A stretch of DNA of 64,000 nucleotides from Wolfiporia cocos (GCA_029448655.1 JACCLO010000047.1:1-64000); one strand, 5' to 3'. Shown: positions 43,360 to 54,810, counted from the first letter of the stretch. Notes: a model not told the origin generated them from the sequence alone. Made by a program: numbers and translations.

Positions 43360-46300
43360 TTACCCCCGCTTTAGGTTTCATCGTCCCTGATGAAACTATT
43401 CCTCATTGTGTACGTCCCAAGAGCGGTATAACGCGTGATGACGAAGTGTCAAATGCCGTTATGGTGCTGCTTCAATTTGTCAATTGAACAGGGATAAATG
43501 GGAGTTTCAGGACTTGTGGTGGAACCTGAGCGTGGAAGGCGATTTTATTCCTTATAGTGATTTGTAACGCGTGATAGCGAAGTGCTAAATGCCGTTACTA
43601 GCGATTATCAACGCGTGATGACCGAAAGGTCAAATGCCGTTGTTAGGGAGATGTAGTCGTGTTACTAGAGTGTGCTGTCATTGTGCATGCGGATCCTAAG
43701 AGGAGGGACTCTCCTGTTATCGCTGAAGGTGTTCTAGTGCCTTTTCGCGACCTTGGTCGGATTATTGCTTTTGCTTATGACGTTACTCGTAGTAGAAGGC
43801 GATATGGAAATGGTCATCATATAGTGCCTTTGAATCTACTTGTAATCTGTATCTCCAATAGCTTGCCAAGCGTATTAGAGGGTGCATTGTGTCGTTGTAC
43901 GTATTTCGGATAGCATTGTGCGATATTCCTTAGAGTGAGGGCTTCACTGTTAGCTCTGGAGATTTTCTAGTGTCTCTTCGAGCCCTTGGGCGGATATGTT
44001 GCTTATGCGTAGTACCCATTGAGTGTGACATAGCGGTGCTTTTTCGACGTCTATTGCCTAGCGGTGAATGGGATTGCAAGTTCCTTCAGTTCGCGTGGCG
44101 GGTGTCTTAGGCTTTGTGCTTGTACAGGGTAATCCTACTTTGTACGACTTATGCGGTTTGAACGGTTATTAAAGGACGTCGCCTTAGTGAACGTTTATGA
44201 GGCGTCCGCCTCCCTAGTATCGCAAGTACTAAGCGTGATGACATTGTCAATGCCCCATTTGTTACAGGGCGTTGTGTCCCCTAGTTAGATTGCTTCTATG
44301 TAGCGATCTCTTCGGAGTCGTAAGTTCCGGAATGAAGCTGTGCCTTCGTTGTTGTATGCACTATTTATTAACGAGTAGGCTTCTCGTGTAAAACCCCATA
44401 GTATAGGTACTAATCATTGTGCATTATTGGTCAATGCTTATGATTGTATTCCCTAGACTGTAGTGTCGTTGCCGTAGTGAGGCCTTATTGGGTAACCGTG
44501 AGAACATACATCCTTGTCAGGAGTTGTCTCGTATAGGTGTAATCCCGTAAGGGCTGAAGTCACGTGGTGGCGATGATGGTAGTTTTCCAATGTGCTTGTA
44601 TGTCGTTAAAGTCGTTCTTCGATTGAGTATGACATTGTAAGCGTGGGAACTGGGATGATCGTTGGGAAGGATATATTTCGCTATTGGATAGATAGCTACT
44701 ATATTCCTATTACAGGGTTGTCGTCCATATACGAATAGGACAGTACGAGCATGAATGAGGGTAATCAGGCCTCTTAGTGCATGTCGTTTGGTGCTTAAGA
44801 CCGTAAGGTACATTTTGTAAGCGTGGGATAGTGGACTTTTTAAGGTCCTAGGTGCGAAATTAGGGTTTCCACCCCCTCTTTCACGTTTGATCTCCCGATC
44901 GAACCTATCCAGATGGTTTTGGTTTTTAAAGAGGTTAAACCGCCTCTATACCCAGATAAGGGTGGGTGGATGTGGGCCGAAGGTATTCTTGACGTATATC
45001 CATATAGGCTGTATCCAGTAGTCGCTCGCATATTCGACCAAGGTTTTTAATACTAAGGTTTCCAGGCCCTAGTTTGTCGAATCGAAGGGTTTTCCAGGCC
45101 ATATTCGATGTAGTGACGAGATGTAATCCTTTCTTGACGTAAGGATACAGATCCGGAATTTATTATTGCGCGTCTCGACGGCGCAGTGTTCCGTAAACCA
45201 AGCAATTAAATGATAAACCGATTGCCAAATCGGCTTGATTGTCCTAATATAAGGGGGACTCCCTTGTTATCTCTGGAAGTTTTCGAGTGCTTCTTCGAGA
45301 CCTTTTGCGGAACGATCAGCATTGAGTTGCTAAGGTGTATTTTTCCGAATTCGGTTATTCTCCCCACAGAGAAAAGTTGAATCGAAGTGAAATCAAAAGT
45401 GAGGTAGCTAGCCATCGTGACAAATTTTGCGATTGGCGTGCGAAATTGTCGATTTCAATACAGGGGGGGACGTTGGAGACCGTTGGTTGAATTCGGCGAT
45501 TGTGCGAGAATTGCCGAATGACGTGTGGATTCTAGAAGCCTTCGGCCTCCGCTACACTTCAAGGGAACTGCGTTATCAATAGCGTGTGTCACTTGTTTTC
45601 CTTTCCTCTAACCCAGATTGCAAGATTCAATGAAGTAATCTTGTTGCGATCTGTTTGTACGTGGGTGGCTGGTGGAAACAGCGCTGTACCCAATTATTTA
45701 TAACGCTTGTCAGACGTCTCTTCCCAAACGGATGGTAATTTCCTTGTCAGGAATTCCATTACGAAAGGGGTGCCCCCGGTTCAAAGGTTCTTATGACATG
45801 TGACCAAATGACCGATGCTCAATAACCCGAATCCCCTTTTTCAGGAGCGAAGACCGTAAGTCAAACGGGCGCCGATAGATTAGGAATCTTATATCGACTG
45901 GTACTTAGGCATTCCCATAGTAATAATAGTTATAAGCATATATTTGCCAGCGTACGCGATCCTACGTCTAAGGGACCAGGTACTAGTATCGTTTTCGATT
46001 GACTATTGTACCCTAAGACGTAAAGGTTGCTTTATATGTACATAAGCGACCTTAACCAGGCTAGATAACGCTGGGAAAACCAGCAGGTAGACGCAGGATT
46101 CCAGAGGCGAATACAAATGCTATGGACCGGTTTCTAAGCTACTTTACAAGTAAGTAAGCTACTAGGAGCCGCCACTAAAACTACATATTTATCTACTTAT
46201 TGACTGGGATACCAGGGTACCTGAAAGAGAGCTCGTCATCAGCGATCAACGCTGAGTGGTCATGTCTAACACAAGAAGAACGGGGGGCATGGTTAGGGGC

Positions 46301-47260
46301 GCCCTTGTCAGGACGCCGCGCGGAATTTAGCCGACAGGTGTCTTCATCGAAGCGCGCGACTTCCTTCTTGAAAGAGAGTCGGTGACTGCCAGCGCTTGAC
46401 AGCTGGGTCACATGGTTGGGAATAGGATTACACAGCCCATTTCCTCGCGGAGATTGAGCTGGAAAGTGGTCGCAGTATTACACCGCGACCGGTCCACGCT
46501 TTAGTGGTAAGGCTTGCCATCTATAGCCACCTGGGTGTCACATCAGGGCTAAAAAACCATCCGTCGATCTAAGATTCGCGCATTCACGAGCGCATCCACA
46601 CATCAAAGATGGTGGGGCAACGCCGCATGCTTCCGGTGGGGCCCCAAATCCGTTGAACCCAGGCTCGCACACCGAGCTGCCCGTAGGATTACCTATTGGC
46701 TACCGAGAGTGACCTCGGCTGGTTTGGCCTTGCGAGCCGCACCACCTCACCACTTGGATTCCCCGAAGGAGATCCAAGCGGGCCCCATTACGCCTGGGGG
46801 GCGGCTTTGGAAGATTCCCACACCCAACTAAGGGAAATACGCCGAAGCGCATATCCCTATGGGGATCCTACTGGTAGTGTGGGGTCCCTGAACAGGGATT
46901 GCCAAGACAGGGGGCTGCGCGCACACAGGCAGACGGTCCCCTTTTCCCAATAGGCGGGTCTCAACCGCTGACAGCCGCAACCTTGTCAGGAAGCGGCCGC
47001 TCTCCTTAACCCTGGAGTCCGGTTCGCAGGACGCCATGCTGCTGATTAGGCAAGCAGCGCCCCACTGGTGGCAGCAGGCCTGCTAAGCCCGCAGCCGATG
47101 TATCCCATAATCCGCCAACTCAACGGAGGCATAGCTATCCCCTTATGCAGGGGAGAGTAGCGGCTCCCTGGCTCTACTCTCAGACACCTGTTGGAGGAAA
47201 AACCCCAGGCGCCACCAGTTAAATGGAGGGCGCAGTGGGGTAGGTAATCGTTCTATCTTA
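43360..47260 (-). repeat. Element C internal domain, copy 2
   Basis: 3901 bp, nearly the same as copy 1 apart from frequent single-base indels. The hairpin units recur at about 43430-43460, 43566-43596 and 43609-43641. Frames found in one copy are broken in the other, which argues against coding. Confidence 0.85.
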
Positions 47261-48377
47261 TGACACAGATGGCATTCGTGGGACTCACCAAGGCCAGTAT
47301 CCTGCGAATGAACTAGGCGACTTAGGTGAGGAAGAGTATCAGACGCAATAGGATGTCGGAGGTTTCATTCTACGGCAGTACGCCTAGAAGAAATGAGACT
47401 AAGGTTATAGGCCGTCAAGGCCCTACTTATAGACACAATATATACGGTCATGTGCTACTGTATAGTGCTACTGCCCGGAATAAGGGAGTGTGGAGCTTGG
47501 TTGCCATAAGGGCGAACCAAGTGGTACGACTACTCCTACAAAGGCCTGTGACCCGCCGGTATATGGCCGAGCCAATGGTAAATAGAGAGAGCGTGTGGTC
47601 CATCATCCTTAGTGATACTAACGCGGGCGCAGCCCGGTATAGGTGAAGCCGGTTGCCGGATACCGTGAGGTATAATGGCGATTGGCCGTGCTTCGTGGAT
47701 TGACCAAGGGCGGAGACGCCGAGGTCGTTATGCCATTGGACGGGCCTAGTACCGTGGCATGTGGTACAGCCCGGTCCGGATGGGTTACCGGGCATGTATT
47801 GGTACTTCGCCGTGAGGGCGAGGACCGGTGTTTTGTGGCAACGCCGTGATGGCAGAAGCCGGGACTTGGAGAACCGCCGAGTCCGTGGGATGGCCGAGAA
47901 GGCCGAGCCCTATAGCGATATTGCCTTGATGCTAATATAGTGCTGATTGGCCGTGTTGCCATTATTATGCGAAGGCGTGGCGCGCCTGAGGTGCCATTGG
48001 TGATCCAGGATCTTATGGCGGTGGGAAGCCGGGAAGGCCGACCCAATAGTACAAGGCCGTCGAGGCACTGTTTGTACATTGTGGACATTATTATGCGAGC
48101 GTGCCGCGCTCGGCCTATCATTATGATCTACGATCTATGACGTGGCTGGTCTTGCTCTGACGGGCGAGACCTTTATGACGTAGCTGTAGCTGTTGCTATT
48201 GGACGTAGGTGTACCGTAGCGTACTGTAAGCTAGTCATGTGTGATAAGCCCAGTTAAGAGCTTGTCGTGGTGGCAATGGGAGTTAACCCGTAGATAACTT
48301 GTAGTTAGACGTATAAATCCCAGGTAAATTGCTATCATCGTAGGAAAAATGCTGTAGCCCCAGATAAATCTGTGACA
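47261..48377 (-). repeat. Element C LTR 3 (1117 bp), the 5' LTR
   Basis: TGACACAGATGGC..ATCTGTGACA followed by the TSD ACCCG (48378-48382). It is the most indel-rich of the three, especially at 47265-47900. Confidence 0.9.
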
Positions 48378-48465
48378 ACCCGGAAAAATTCGAAGTATGG
48401 TCGGATCATCTGAACCTAACCTACTTCAAGACGGCTCAGAAGCTCACCAGGAGACAGGCAAGATG
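48378..48465 (+). pseudogene. Gypsy B pol fragment between two insertions
   Basis: The 88 bp encode [20 protein letters not shown] and KLTRRQAR, the RNase H end that links 37266 to 49357. Its presence between Element C and the solo LTR shows that these are two separate insertion events. Confidence 0.93.
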
Positions 48466-49356
48466 TGACACAGATCTAACTGTGGGACTCACCGCCTAAT
48501 CCACAAGGTGAGGGGAATAAGCAGGCAAGCAGTCAGAAGGCGCGCAGAAGAGAGGTGAAGTTCTTCTAGGGCGCGCAGCGCCTAGAAGAACAGAACTAAC
48601 GACTAAAGGCGTTAAGCCCTATCTTATATACATGCTTATACTTGATTACGTAAGTAAGGGAATGGTCCTACCCTAAACGTGTTAGTCATATGCTTGCATA
48701 AGGCGATGGTGTCAGTATGGCACCATCCGTATATCATAATGATGCGATAAGGCATCATGCATAGGTATCTATAGTGACCATGCTAGCCAGTAATGGACTT
48801 AGCCAGTAAGATACGAGGGATGGATCAGAAGATCCGCATACATGGTTACCGGGCCGGAGGCCTGGATCATAATGACGTCATGATTGGAAATGATGATGTC
48901 ATGGAATGTACTAGACCATGGGTCTAGAATAGTGATGCCATTATTGTGTAATGATGGCGTGCTATGGATTGGACTGGGCTGTAGGCCTAGGTCCAATGGT
49001 GTCATAATTGGTAATGATGACGAAGGGGTTACATCATAGTGATGTCATAGCCAGGGGCTAGACCATATGATGTCATGATGATATCATTATTTGTAATGAT
49101 GGTATCATGGGTTAGAATAGACCATAGGTCTAGTCTTGTGACAGAGTGTCATGTAACATGTCATGCTTGATGACTAGCGTGTAAGCGCCGTGTCATAGAT
49201 GCTTAGTAGCGCGTAAGCACTCTTGGGCTTAGGTAATAACTGTTAGGTTACACCGGCATGTCGGCTTGTACTGATAAGTACAGGATAACTCGTAGGTATG
49301 CGTAATAATACCGGATAAATGGCAATTAATTGCGGAAAAATGTCAGATCTGTGACA
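48466..49356 (-). repeat. Solo LTR (891 bp) in Gypsy B pol, TSD AGATG
   Basis: TGACACAGATCT..GATCTGTGACA flanked by AGATG at 48461-48465 and 49357-49361. Joining the flanks gives RRQARWALYLSRF without a gap. The minus-strand TATATAAG lies at about 48632, followed by a TAACG..CGTTA stem. Same family as the LTR at 52133-53005. Confidence 0.93.
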
Positions 49357-51036
49357 AGATGGGCATTATATCTGTCAAGATTTAACTTCTCCATGCACCA
49401 TAAACCAGGAAAAACCATGCTTACTGCAGACCCTCTGTCCAGGAGACCAGACCATGAAGAGGGGGTGGAACTCGACAATAGGAACAATATTCTGTTGAAA
49501 CCGGAATTTTTTGTTAACTTTGCGCGAGAATTAGCCATCCTTGCGTTCGAGCCCCTCCATCAGTTGGTAATCCCAGATGACGAACTCCAACGAGAAATAC
49601 ACAAAGCATTGCTAGACAACGAGGTAACCAAGGACTACAAAGGCCTATTGGAGTCAGGACCTCACGAATTCGGCAAGTCTCTCAGAGACTGGAACTACGA
49701 GAATGGTCTACTCTTGTACCATAACAAGATCTACGTTCCCAAGGCACCAGAAGAGCTTAGAAATAAGGTCTTACAATTACACCATGACCACCCTACTGCA
49801 GGGCATATGGGGAGATGGAAGACATACAAACTCATCTCACGTAATTACTGGTGGCCAGGACTAACCAACTCGGTAAAGAAATACATACAGGAATGCGACA
49901 CATGCCAGCAAATGAAGAATCGCCCGCAAAAGCCATATGGACCCCTGATACCTAACGAAGTACCAGAAGCCCCATGGGAGATAATAACCATGGATTTCAT
50001 TATGTACCTACCCAAGTCGAAGATAGACAACAAGGTGTATGACGGAATCATGGTTGTAGTCAATTGCTTGACCAAGCGAGCATGCTTCTTCCCCATCTCC
50101 AGCAAATTCGGAACAAAGGATCCCGTAAGAGTCCTATACAGAAGGTTTTACCCAATACATGGGCTACCTAAACGTATCATTTCCGATCACGGAGTGCAGT
50201 TTGCATCCAAACTATTCGGCGAATGGTGTAAACTGCTAGGGATAGAACATGCCATGACTATGGCATATCACCCACAGGCAGATGGACAGATGGAAAGAAT
50301 GAATCAGACACTTGAACAATACCTCAGATGCTATGTAAACTCGTATTGCAAAGACAATTGGTCTCAATTCCTGCCTACGGCGGAATTTGCATACAACAAC
50401 GCAGCGTCAGAGACTACCAAGATGTCACCATTCTACGTCGAGTTGGGAAGGCACCCAAAGGCTGGGCCAGCAGATTTAGCTATTCAGGCAAAAGCAGACC
50501 TTAATGAAATTGCAACCGATCGTTGGAACGCTCAGGAGCAAGCCAAAGCCGCAATGCAGTTAGCAGCTGACAGTATGAAGTGGTATTACAATCAATCGAT
50601 CCAGAAAGTACCCTTCAAGGTTGGAGACAAGGTTATGATAGACGTAAGGGATTACCAAACATCCGAAAGAAGTTTGGCCCCCAGGTACATCGGCCCGTTC
50701 AAAATAGTCGAACAACTGTCACCCGTGACTTTCAGACTACACATGGATGGCCAATACCGAGCCTATCACCCGGTCTTCCATGCGTCAAAGCTAACACCAT
50801 ATACCGGCAAGGAAGAAGCTCCAGAACCAGATAAGTCAGGAGAATACGAAGTGGAGCAAATACTCAACCACAGATTCACACCCTCAGGAAAACTACAATT
50901 CCTGGTGCGATGGTTAGGGTACTCCATGGGAGAAGACACATGGGAATATGAAGATGACTTCGTCAACACTAAGGAGTTGGTAGACGAATACAAGGCAGAA
51001 CATGCCCTTAACGCACATACCGCTCCGCGAAGATGA
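49357..51036 (+). pseudogene. Gypsy B integrase and chromodomain
   Basis: RNase H/IN linker MHHKPGKTMLTADPLSRRPD; HHCC finger (HHDHPTAGHMG, CDTCQQMK); IN core with MDFI, IISDHGVQFAS and ERMNQTLEQYLR (D, D, E present); GPY/F-type module (LAPRYIGPFKIVEQLSPVTF); chromodomain YEVEQILNHRF, QFLVRWLGYSMGEDTWEYED. VVVNCLTKRA in place of the usual VVVDRLTK, and SDHGVQF in place of SDRGPQF, again fit C-to-T/G-to-A change. The frame ends at TGA 51034-51036 and continues in the same frame into the dUTPase. Confidence 0.92.
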
Positions 51037-51768
51037 CACACCCACAATATTCAAGTATTCGAACCAGATGACAACCCAGACTGGAAAGTTGGGGATTGTT
51101 ATCTATGGCCAGATGATTGGCCACTGCAGAGAGGTGAATTTACTCCGGAAGAATGCAAGAAAGTACGGAAGTGGTTAGTACGGGACAAATTCGGCAACTC
51201 CGTAGAAGAAGGCACTTGCTTCAACGAATATCTCGAATTCGCAGTAGGACCCCAGGGCACATATCCAGAAAGAGGCACTGAACATGCCACCGGATTTGAC
51301 ATCTACTCAGCCGAAGCTACCAGGATAAACCCTCACACCACCATGCTCGTGAAAACAGACCTAAGAATCCTATTCCCTTATGGATTCAGCGGCAAACTGG
51401 AGACACATTCTAGCATGGCGAAGAAGGGCATACAGGTACAAGGCAGAGTCATAGACTGGGATTACTGTGGAGAAGTGATAGTCATGCTCTACAACTTCAC
51501 CGGATATCCATACATGGTTAACCATAGGGACAAGATAGCACAATTACTTCTGCAACCTGTCCCTCAACCAGAAATCCACCATAGTACAACCTACATGTAC
51601 AATCAACAATACTTGAAGGACACAGCTCGTGGTGACAAAGGCTTTGGTCATACTGGTAGACACTTGGGAGAAGTCAAAATACTCCCTCATGACTATGAGG
51701 ATTGGGACCGCCTGATGGAGCCCTCAGCGAGCAAGTGGCAAGATGTCGAACCACCGATCACCGAGTAA
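51037..51768 (+). pseudogene. Gypsy B dUTPase domain, C-terminal to the chromodomain
   Basis: Same frame as IN after the TGA. After a linker (DDNPDWKVGDCYLWPDDWPL) come the dUTPase motifs: HATGFDIYSAEA (1), GKLETHSSMAKKGI (2, with the usual Arg-Ser-Gly as His-Ser-Ser), VIDWDYCGEVIVMLYNF (3, catalytic Asp and Tyr kept), RDKIAQLLLQ (4) and ARGDKGFGHTG (5, Ser replaced by His). It ends at TAA 51766. The ancestral polyprotein was therefore PR-RT-RH-IN-chromodomain-dUTPase. Changes in motifs 2 and 5 may reduce activity. Confidence 0.88.
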
Positions 51769-51804
51769 CCTTTGCAGGGACCGCAAATCTTGAAGAGGGG
51801 GTAA
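51769..51804 (+). other. Polypurine tract of Gypsy B
   Basis: CTTGAAGAGGGGGTAA directly precedes the 3' LTR. The same (C)nGGGGGTAA|TGTCAC junction is found, on the minus strand, in Element C and in the mini-element at 34005. Confidence 0.75.
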
Positions 51805-53192
51805 TGTCACAAATTTTCCTATATTTTTCCCTATTTTTCCTAGACTTGTAGTCCAGTTTGTAGCATAGTTAGCGTAGCACGGATACTTGTAGATCACGTG
51901 ACCCAGTAGAACTAGATGCCGACGGAACCTTCTAGCAGGTTCCATCCCATTCCACAGATATCACATGTTAATGCTCATATGTGTGACCGCTGACTCATTA
52001 CACTTGTAGAGTCACCTGCCATCTGACTCATTCATAGTCATAGCGCATACGTTATCACTTACGGTCACATGCAACCTGACTCATACCATAGTACCGTAGG
52101 TCCTAGTAGTATTAGGGGTCTTGTATTGCATGTGTCACAGTATTATCTAAACGCCCTATTTTTCCGCTATCCGTAGCCATTTATCCGGTATTTATACGCA
52201 TAACTACGAGTTATCCAGTACTTATCCCATACGGCTATAACCTTACGGTTATTATTGCCCTTACGGCTTCTCAACGTACGCTTATGCGCTACTAAGCTAG
52301 AATGACACAGCGCTTACACGCTAGTCATGCCCCATGACACGTCCGGCTTGCAACCGTACCACGTCATAACCTACGTCATGGACTAGACCTACGGTCTTGT
52401 CCAGACTATGATATCATCATGATGTCACCACCATCATATGTCTAGGTCCCGACCTATGTATAGACACATGGCACCATACTGGCATCATACCCTCGTCATC
52501 AGTCTAGCCCTCGGGCTTACGACCAATGGCACTAATGGCTCGGCGCTCCGCCTTAGTCATTCCCCGGGATACAGCCTATGGCAGTTACCCCTCAAGACTC
52601 GGCCTTCGGCCTTGTCGTCATACTGGTCTCAACCGCCCCCATGTGAATGTCTACAGGTAATATGATAGGTTCGCCATTACCGGCTTACCACGGTCTATTT
52701 CTAGCACAATCACACATCTATGCCTTATGCCGATACCGTACCAGTATCACATGCTAACCCTTCTATTCGTAGATGGATCTTCCTTCCGTTGATGGTTACT
52801 CAGCCACAACGCCATACTAGGTACATACTGTATAGTAGTACCAAACATGTATATAAGATAGGGACTAAGCGTCCTATACGTCTTAGTTCTATTCTTCTAG
52901 GCTATGCGCCTAAGAATCCTCTCACTTAGCTGCACTAGAATAGTCTACCTTACCTCCCTCCCCACTGGAGGATAAGTGGTGAGTCCCACAGACTGTTCTG
53001 TGTCAGCATGTATATATACTGGAACAGTCTGAGCGTTACAACTCAGTTCTGTTCTCCTCGATATTGAGCTACTGCCTAACAAGCAACCTCATCGCTCATA
53101 CACTTTTACTTGCTATCTCTTCTTGTGTGTGTATACCTCTAAGCCGCCCTCAAGAAACACTATTAGTGAGTATTAGGTTTGGGTTTGTGTCA
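51805..53192 (+). repeat. 3' LTR of Gypsy B, with a nested LTR
   Basis: TGTCACAAATTTTCC..GGTTTGTGTCA. The middle is interrupted by the LTR 52133-53005. Without it the LTR is 510 bp: TATATATAC directly follows GCATG (53006-53010), then the stem CTGAG/CTCAG (53029-53046). Confidence 0.85.
52133..53005 (+). repeat. Solo LTR (873 bp) nested in the Gypsy B 3' LTR, TSD GCATG
   Basis: TGTCACAGTATT..TTCTGTGTCA flanked by GCATG at 52128-52132 and 53006-53010. It is inserted immediately upstream of the host LTR's TATATATA box. Its own TATATAAG lies at about 52853, with stem ACTAAG/CTTAGT (52864-52887). Confidence 0.92.
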
Positions 53193-53637
53193 CCGTGATC
53201 CGTGATCGGGATTGGGTTGCCAGCCAATAGCAGTAAAGCCTGTTGGCTATACTTAGCTATGGTGCCATAGTTGCATGAGCATGGTGTGCTCATGATGTCA
53301 TAGGCAGTGTGCCTTGATGATGTAGTGGTCTAGCTAGACTGGCTAGACTGGGTGACGTAGTGGTGACGTGTCTGTCATGGTGACATATGTCGTGACTTGC
53401 TTCTGGTGTTATCCATGTGGATTGATAGGCCGCGTGGTTGATAGAAGAGCTTGACTAATAGTCTATGACTAGCGTGTCGCATGTGTCGTATCAGCTTAAT
53501 AGTGTGTAAGTACCTTGTGTAAGTGATAAGGGTTGGCAATGGGATAAGTCCCTGATAACTGATAGGTAGACGTATAAATCCTAGAATAATTGCTATAAAT
53601 AGCAGAAAAATGGCCATGTCCTGTAAATACTGTGACA
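53193..53637 (-). repeat. LTR fragment, minus orientation
   Basis: Ends ATACTGTGACA at 53637. On the minus strand that is TGTCACAGTATTTAC, with AGCAGAAAAATGG / AATAATTGC blocks shared with the Element C LTR start. The other end is not seen before the Gypsy B LTR. Confidence 0.45.
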
Positions 53638-53672
53638 TGGCACAGACTAGTCAGTCTTAATGATGCAGCAAG

Positions 53673-54070
53673 TGTCACAGATTTTGGGTCCCCTTCAGTA
53701 ATCAAACCAAGGCACTAGTGGTACTGAAGTCACATGATGGTTTGGCCCTCATCAGGTAGTATAGCGGTATAACATCTAGCATAGCGTGGCACCCTAGAGG
53801 CACATGACTTGCTTACATATACAGAGGCTGTGTAGATAGTGCATGGACCCTTACGTTAGGGTAGGCCCTAAGGCCCACCTGCGCTCATCCTCATGTATAT
53901 ATAGTATGTCGTCTGAGGCTTACACCTCAGACTTGTCAATCTCGTTGTTGGGGGCGTTTCCCCTCTTAGCTGGCATTCTTAGTCTTGCTGGTCTTGTGTG
54001 CCCACCTCGCCTCGCTATGGCCCCAAGGCCCCTTAGCAACTAGGTGTTGTACTCTACCTATTCGGTATTG
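53673..54070 (+). repeat. LTR with TATA/hairpin, right border uncertain
   Basis: TGTCACAGATTTTGGG at the start, TATATATAG at about 53895 and the hairpin TCTGAGG/CCTCAGA (53912-53932), then ACTTGTCAATCTCG. I did not find a matching end with the left flank GCAAG. Confidence 0.6.
53912..53932 (+). promoter_or_regulatory. LTR start-site hairpin
   Basis: TCTGAGG CTTACA CCTCAGA after TATATATAG. Confidence 0.65.
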
Positions 54071-54250
54071 GGGGTATATTAGATGGTAGTGAGCCTATGC
54101 CACTTTGTGACAAGCTCCTTGTAATCCTTAGTGACCTTGTTGTCTAGCAATGCTTTACAAATCTCTCGGAGTATCGGTTCATCCAATTCTGGCACCACAT
54201 GGGAGGTATCAAGAGCCATTGCCATGAACTCTCGCTCGAAAAATTCTGTC
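54071..54250 (-). pseudogene. Gypsy integrase-region fragment
   Basis: The minus strand reads EFFEREFMAMALDTSHVVPE, then REICKALLDNKVTKDYKELV. This is homologous to the Gypsy B segment PEFFVNFARELAIL and REIHKALLDNEVTKDYKGL, but clearly diverged, so it comes from a second copy of the lineage. It is bounded by the short LTR-like sequence at 54251. Confidence 0.75.
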
Positions 54251-54480
54251 ACAAATCTAGGTCACGCTAGATACTAGGACGTTATGGAGCAGTAACTAGG
54301 GTATATTCCCCCTAAGGTGGTGACCTGAATACAATAGGCACCAAGCATGGGAATATGAACTGCAGATATAGCCGGACCCTTGATAACAGCCAAGCTGTTA
54401 TCATAGCCCTTTTGGGGGAGTGGCTATATTGCCACTCATGAGCACATTGCATTGGGTCCATGGTGCGTCTTGTGATATCA
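54251..54480 (+). repeat. Short LTR-like repeat related to the mini-element
   Basis: TGTCACAAATCTAGG at the left. The following 230 bp are the diverged reverse complement of the 34005-34272 repeat (shared CATGGGAATATGAACTGCAG, CCCTTTTGGGGGAGTGGC, CATTGCATTGGGTCC). It lies against the Gypsy pol fragment. Confidence 0.6.
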
Positions 54481-54810
54481 GTCCTGCACTTCCATAATTG
54501 ACATCCAATGTGCTGCTTGACATGCTCACCACACTTGGCATGCCAAACCAGTACTCACACCTGATTGGCTAGTGTACATCATCAGGTGATAAGTTAGTTG
54601 TAGTAATTGGCACAAGATTGACAACAGAAAGTGTGCCCAGCGTCTGCAGACAATTCTCCTTCAGTGATGGGGGTAGCAGAACAGTGTTGAACTTTGGCAC
54701 CTTGAGCTTCTCCATTCCCACACCTGGCCTGTGTCAACCATTGCATCTCTGGGGATTTGCATACTCAGCCTCACTCTCATTCTCATACACATTCAATGAG
54801 GGCTTGTGTG
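54481..54810. other. Stretch without a supported feature
   Basis: Only an 83-aa frame (54618-54869 +) with no motif, running into the next LTR. Confidence 0.3.

Larger units (their letters stand above)
37267..48377 (-). mobile_element. Element C: non-coding (LARD-like) LTR element, LTR-int-LTR-int-LTR
   Basis: Three LTRs (37267-38382, 42264-43359, 47261-48377) alternate with two internal copies (38383-42263, 43360-47260) of about 3.9 kb. The unit is flanked by ACCCG at 37262-37266 and 48378-48382. Orientation is minus: TATA boxes read GTATATAAGTAGG on the minus strand, and CCGGGGGTAA precedes the left LTR as PPT. No internal frame exceeds about 115 aa, none has a motif, and most differ between the two copies. 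It must depend on a partner's proteins. The similarity of its LTR ends and PPT to Gypsy B points to that lineage. The tandem form fits unequal LTR recombination, or an assembly duplication. Confidence 0.88.
34938..53192 (+). mobile_element. Gypsy B: 5'-truncated Ty3/Gypsy chromovirus with a C-terminal dUTPase, hit by three insertions
   Basis: Coding pieces in order: Gag tail (34938-35328), PR (35326-36264), RT/RNase H (36280-37266), an 84-bp piece of Pol (48378-48465) between two insertions, RNase H end/IN/chromodomain (49357-51036), dUTPase (51037-51768), PPT (GAAGAGGGGGTAA) and 3' LTR (51805-53192). The insertions are Element C (TSD ACCCG), a solo LTR (TSD AGATG) and a solo LTR inside the 3' LTR (TSD GCATG). 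Across each junction the reading frame is restored exactly, so order and orientation are certain. The element is dead: it has stops, a lost RNase H Asp, and no 5' end. Confidence 0.9.

Noticed and set aside
38383..47260. Small frames (60-100 aa) in the internal domain of Element C
   Set aside because: They are broken in the second copy and have no motifs.
53193..54070. Attempt to pair the LTR starts at 53673 and the end at 53637 as one element
   Set aside because: They are in opposite orientation and no matching target duplication was found.
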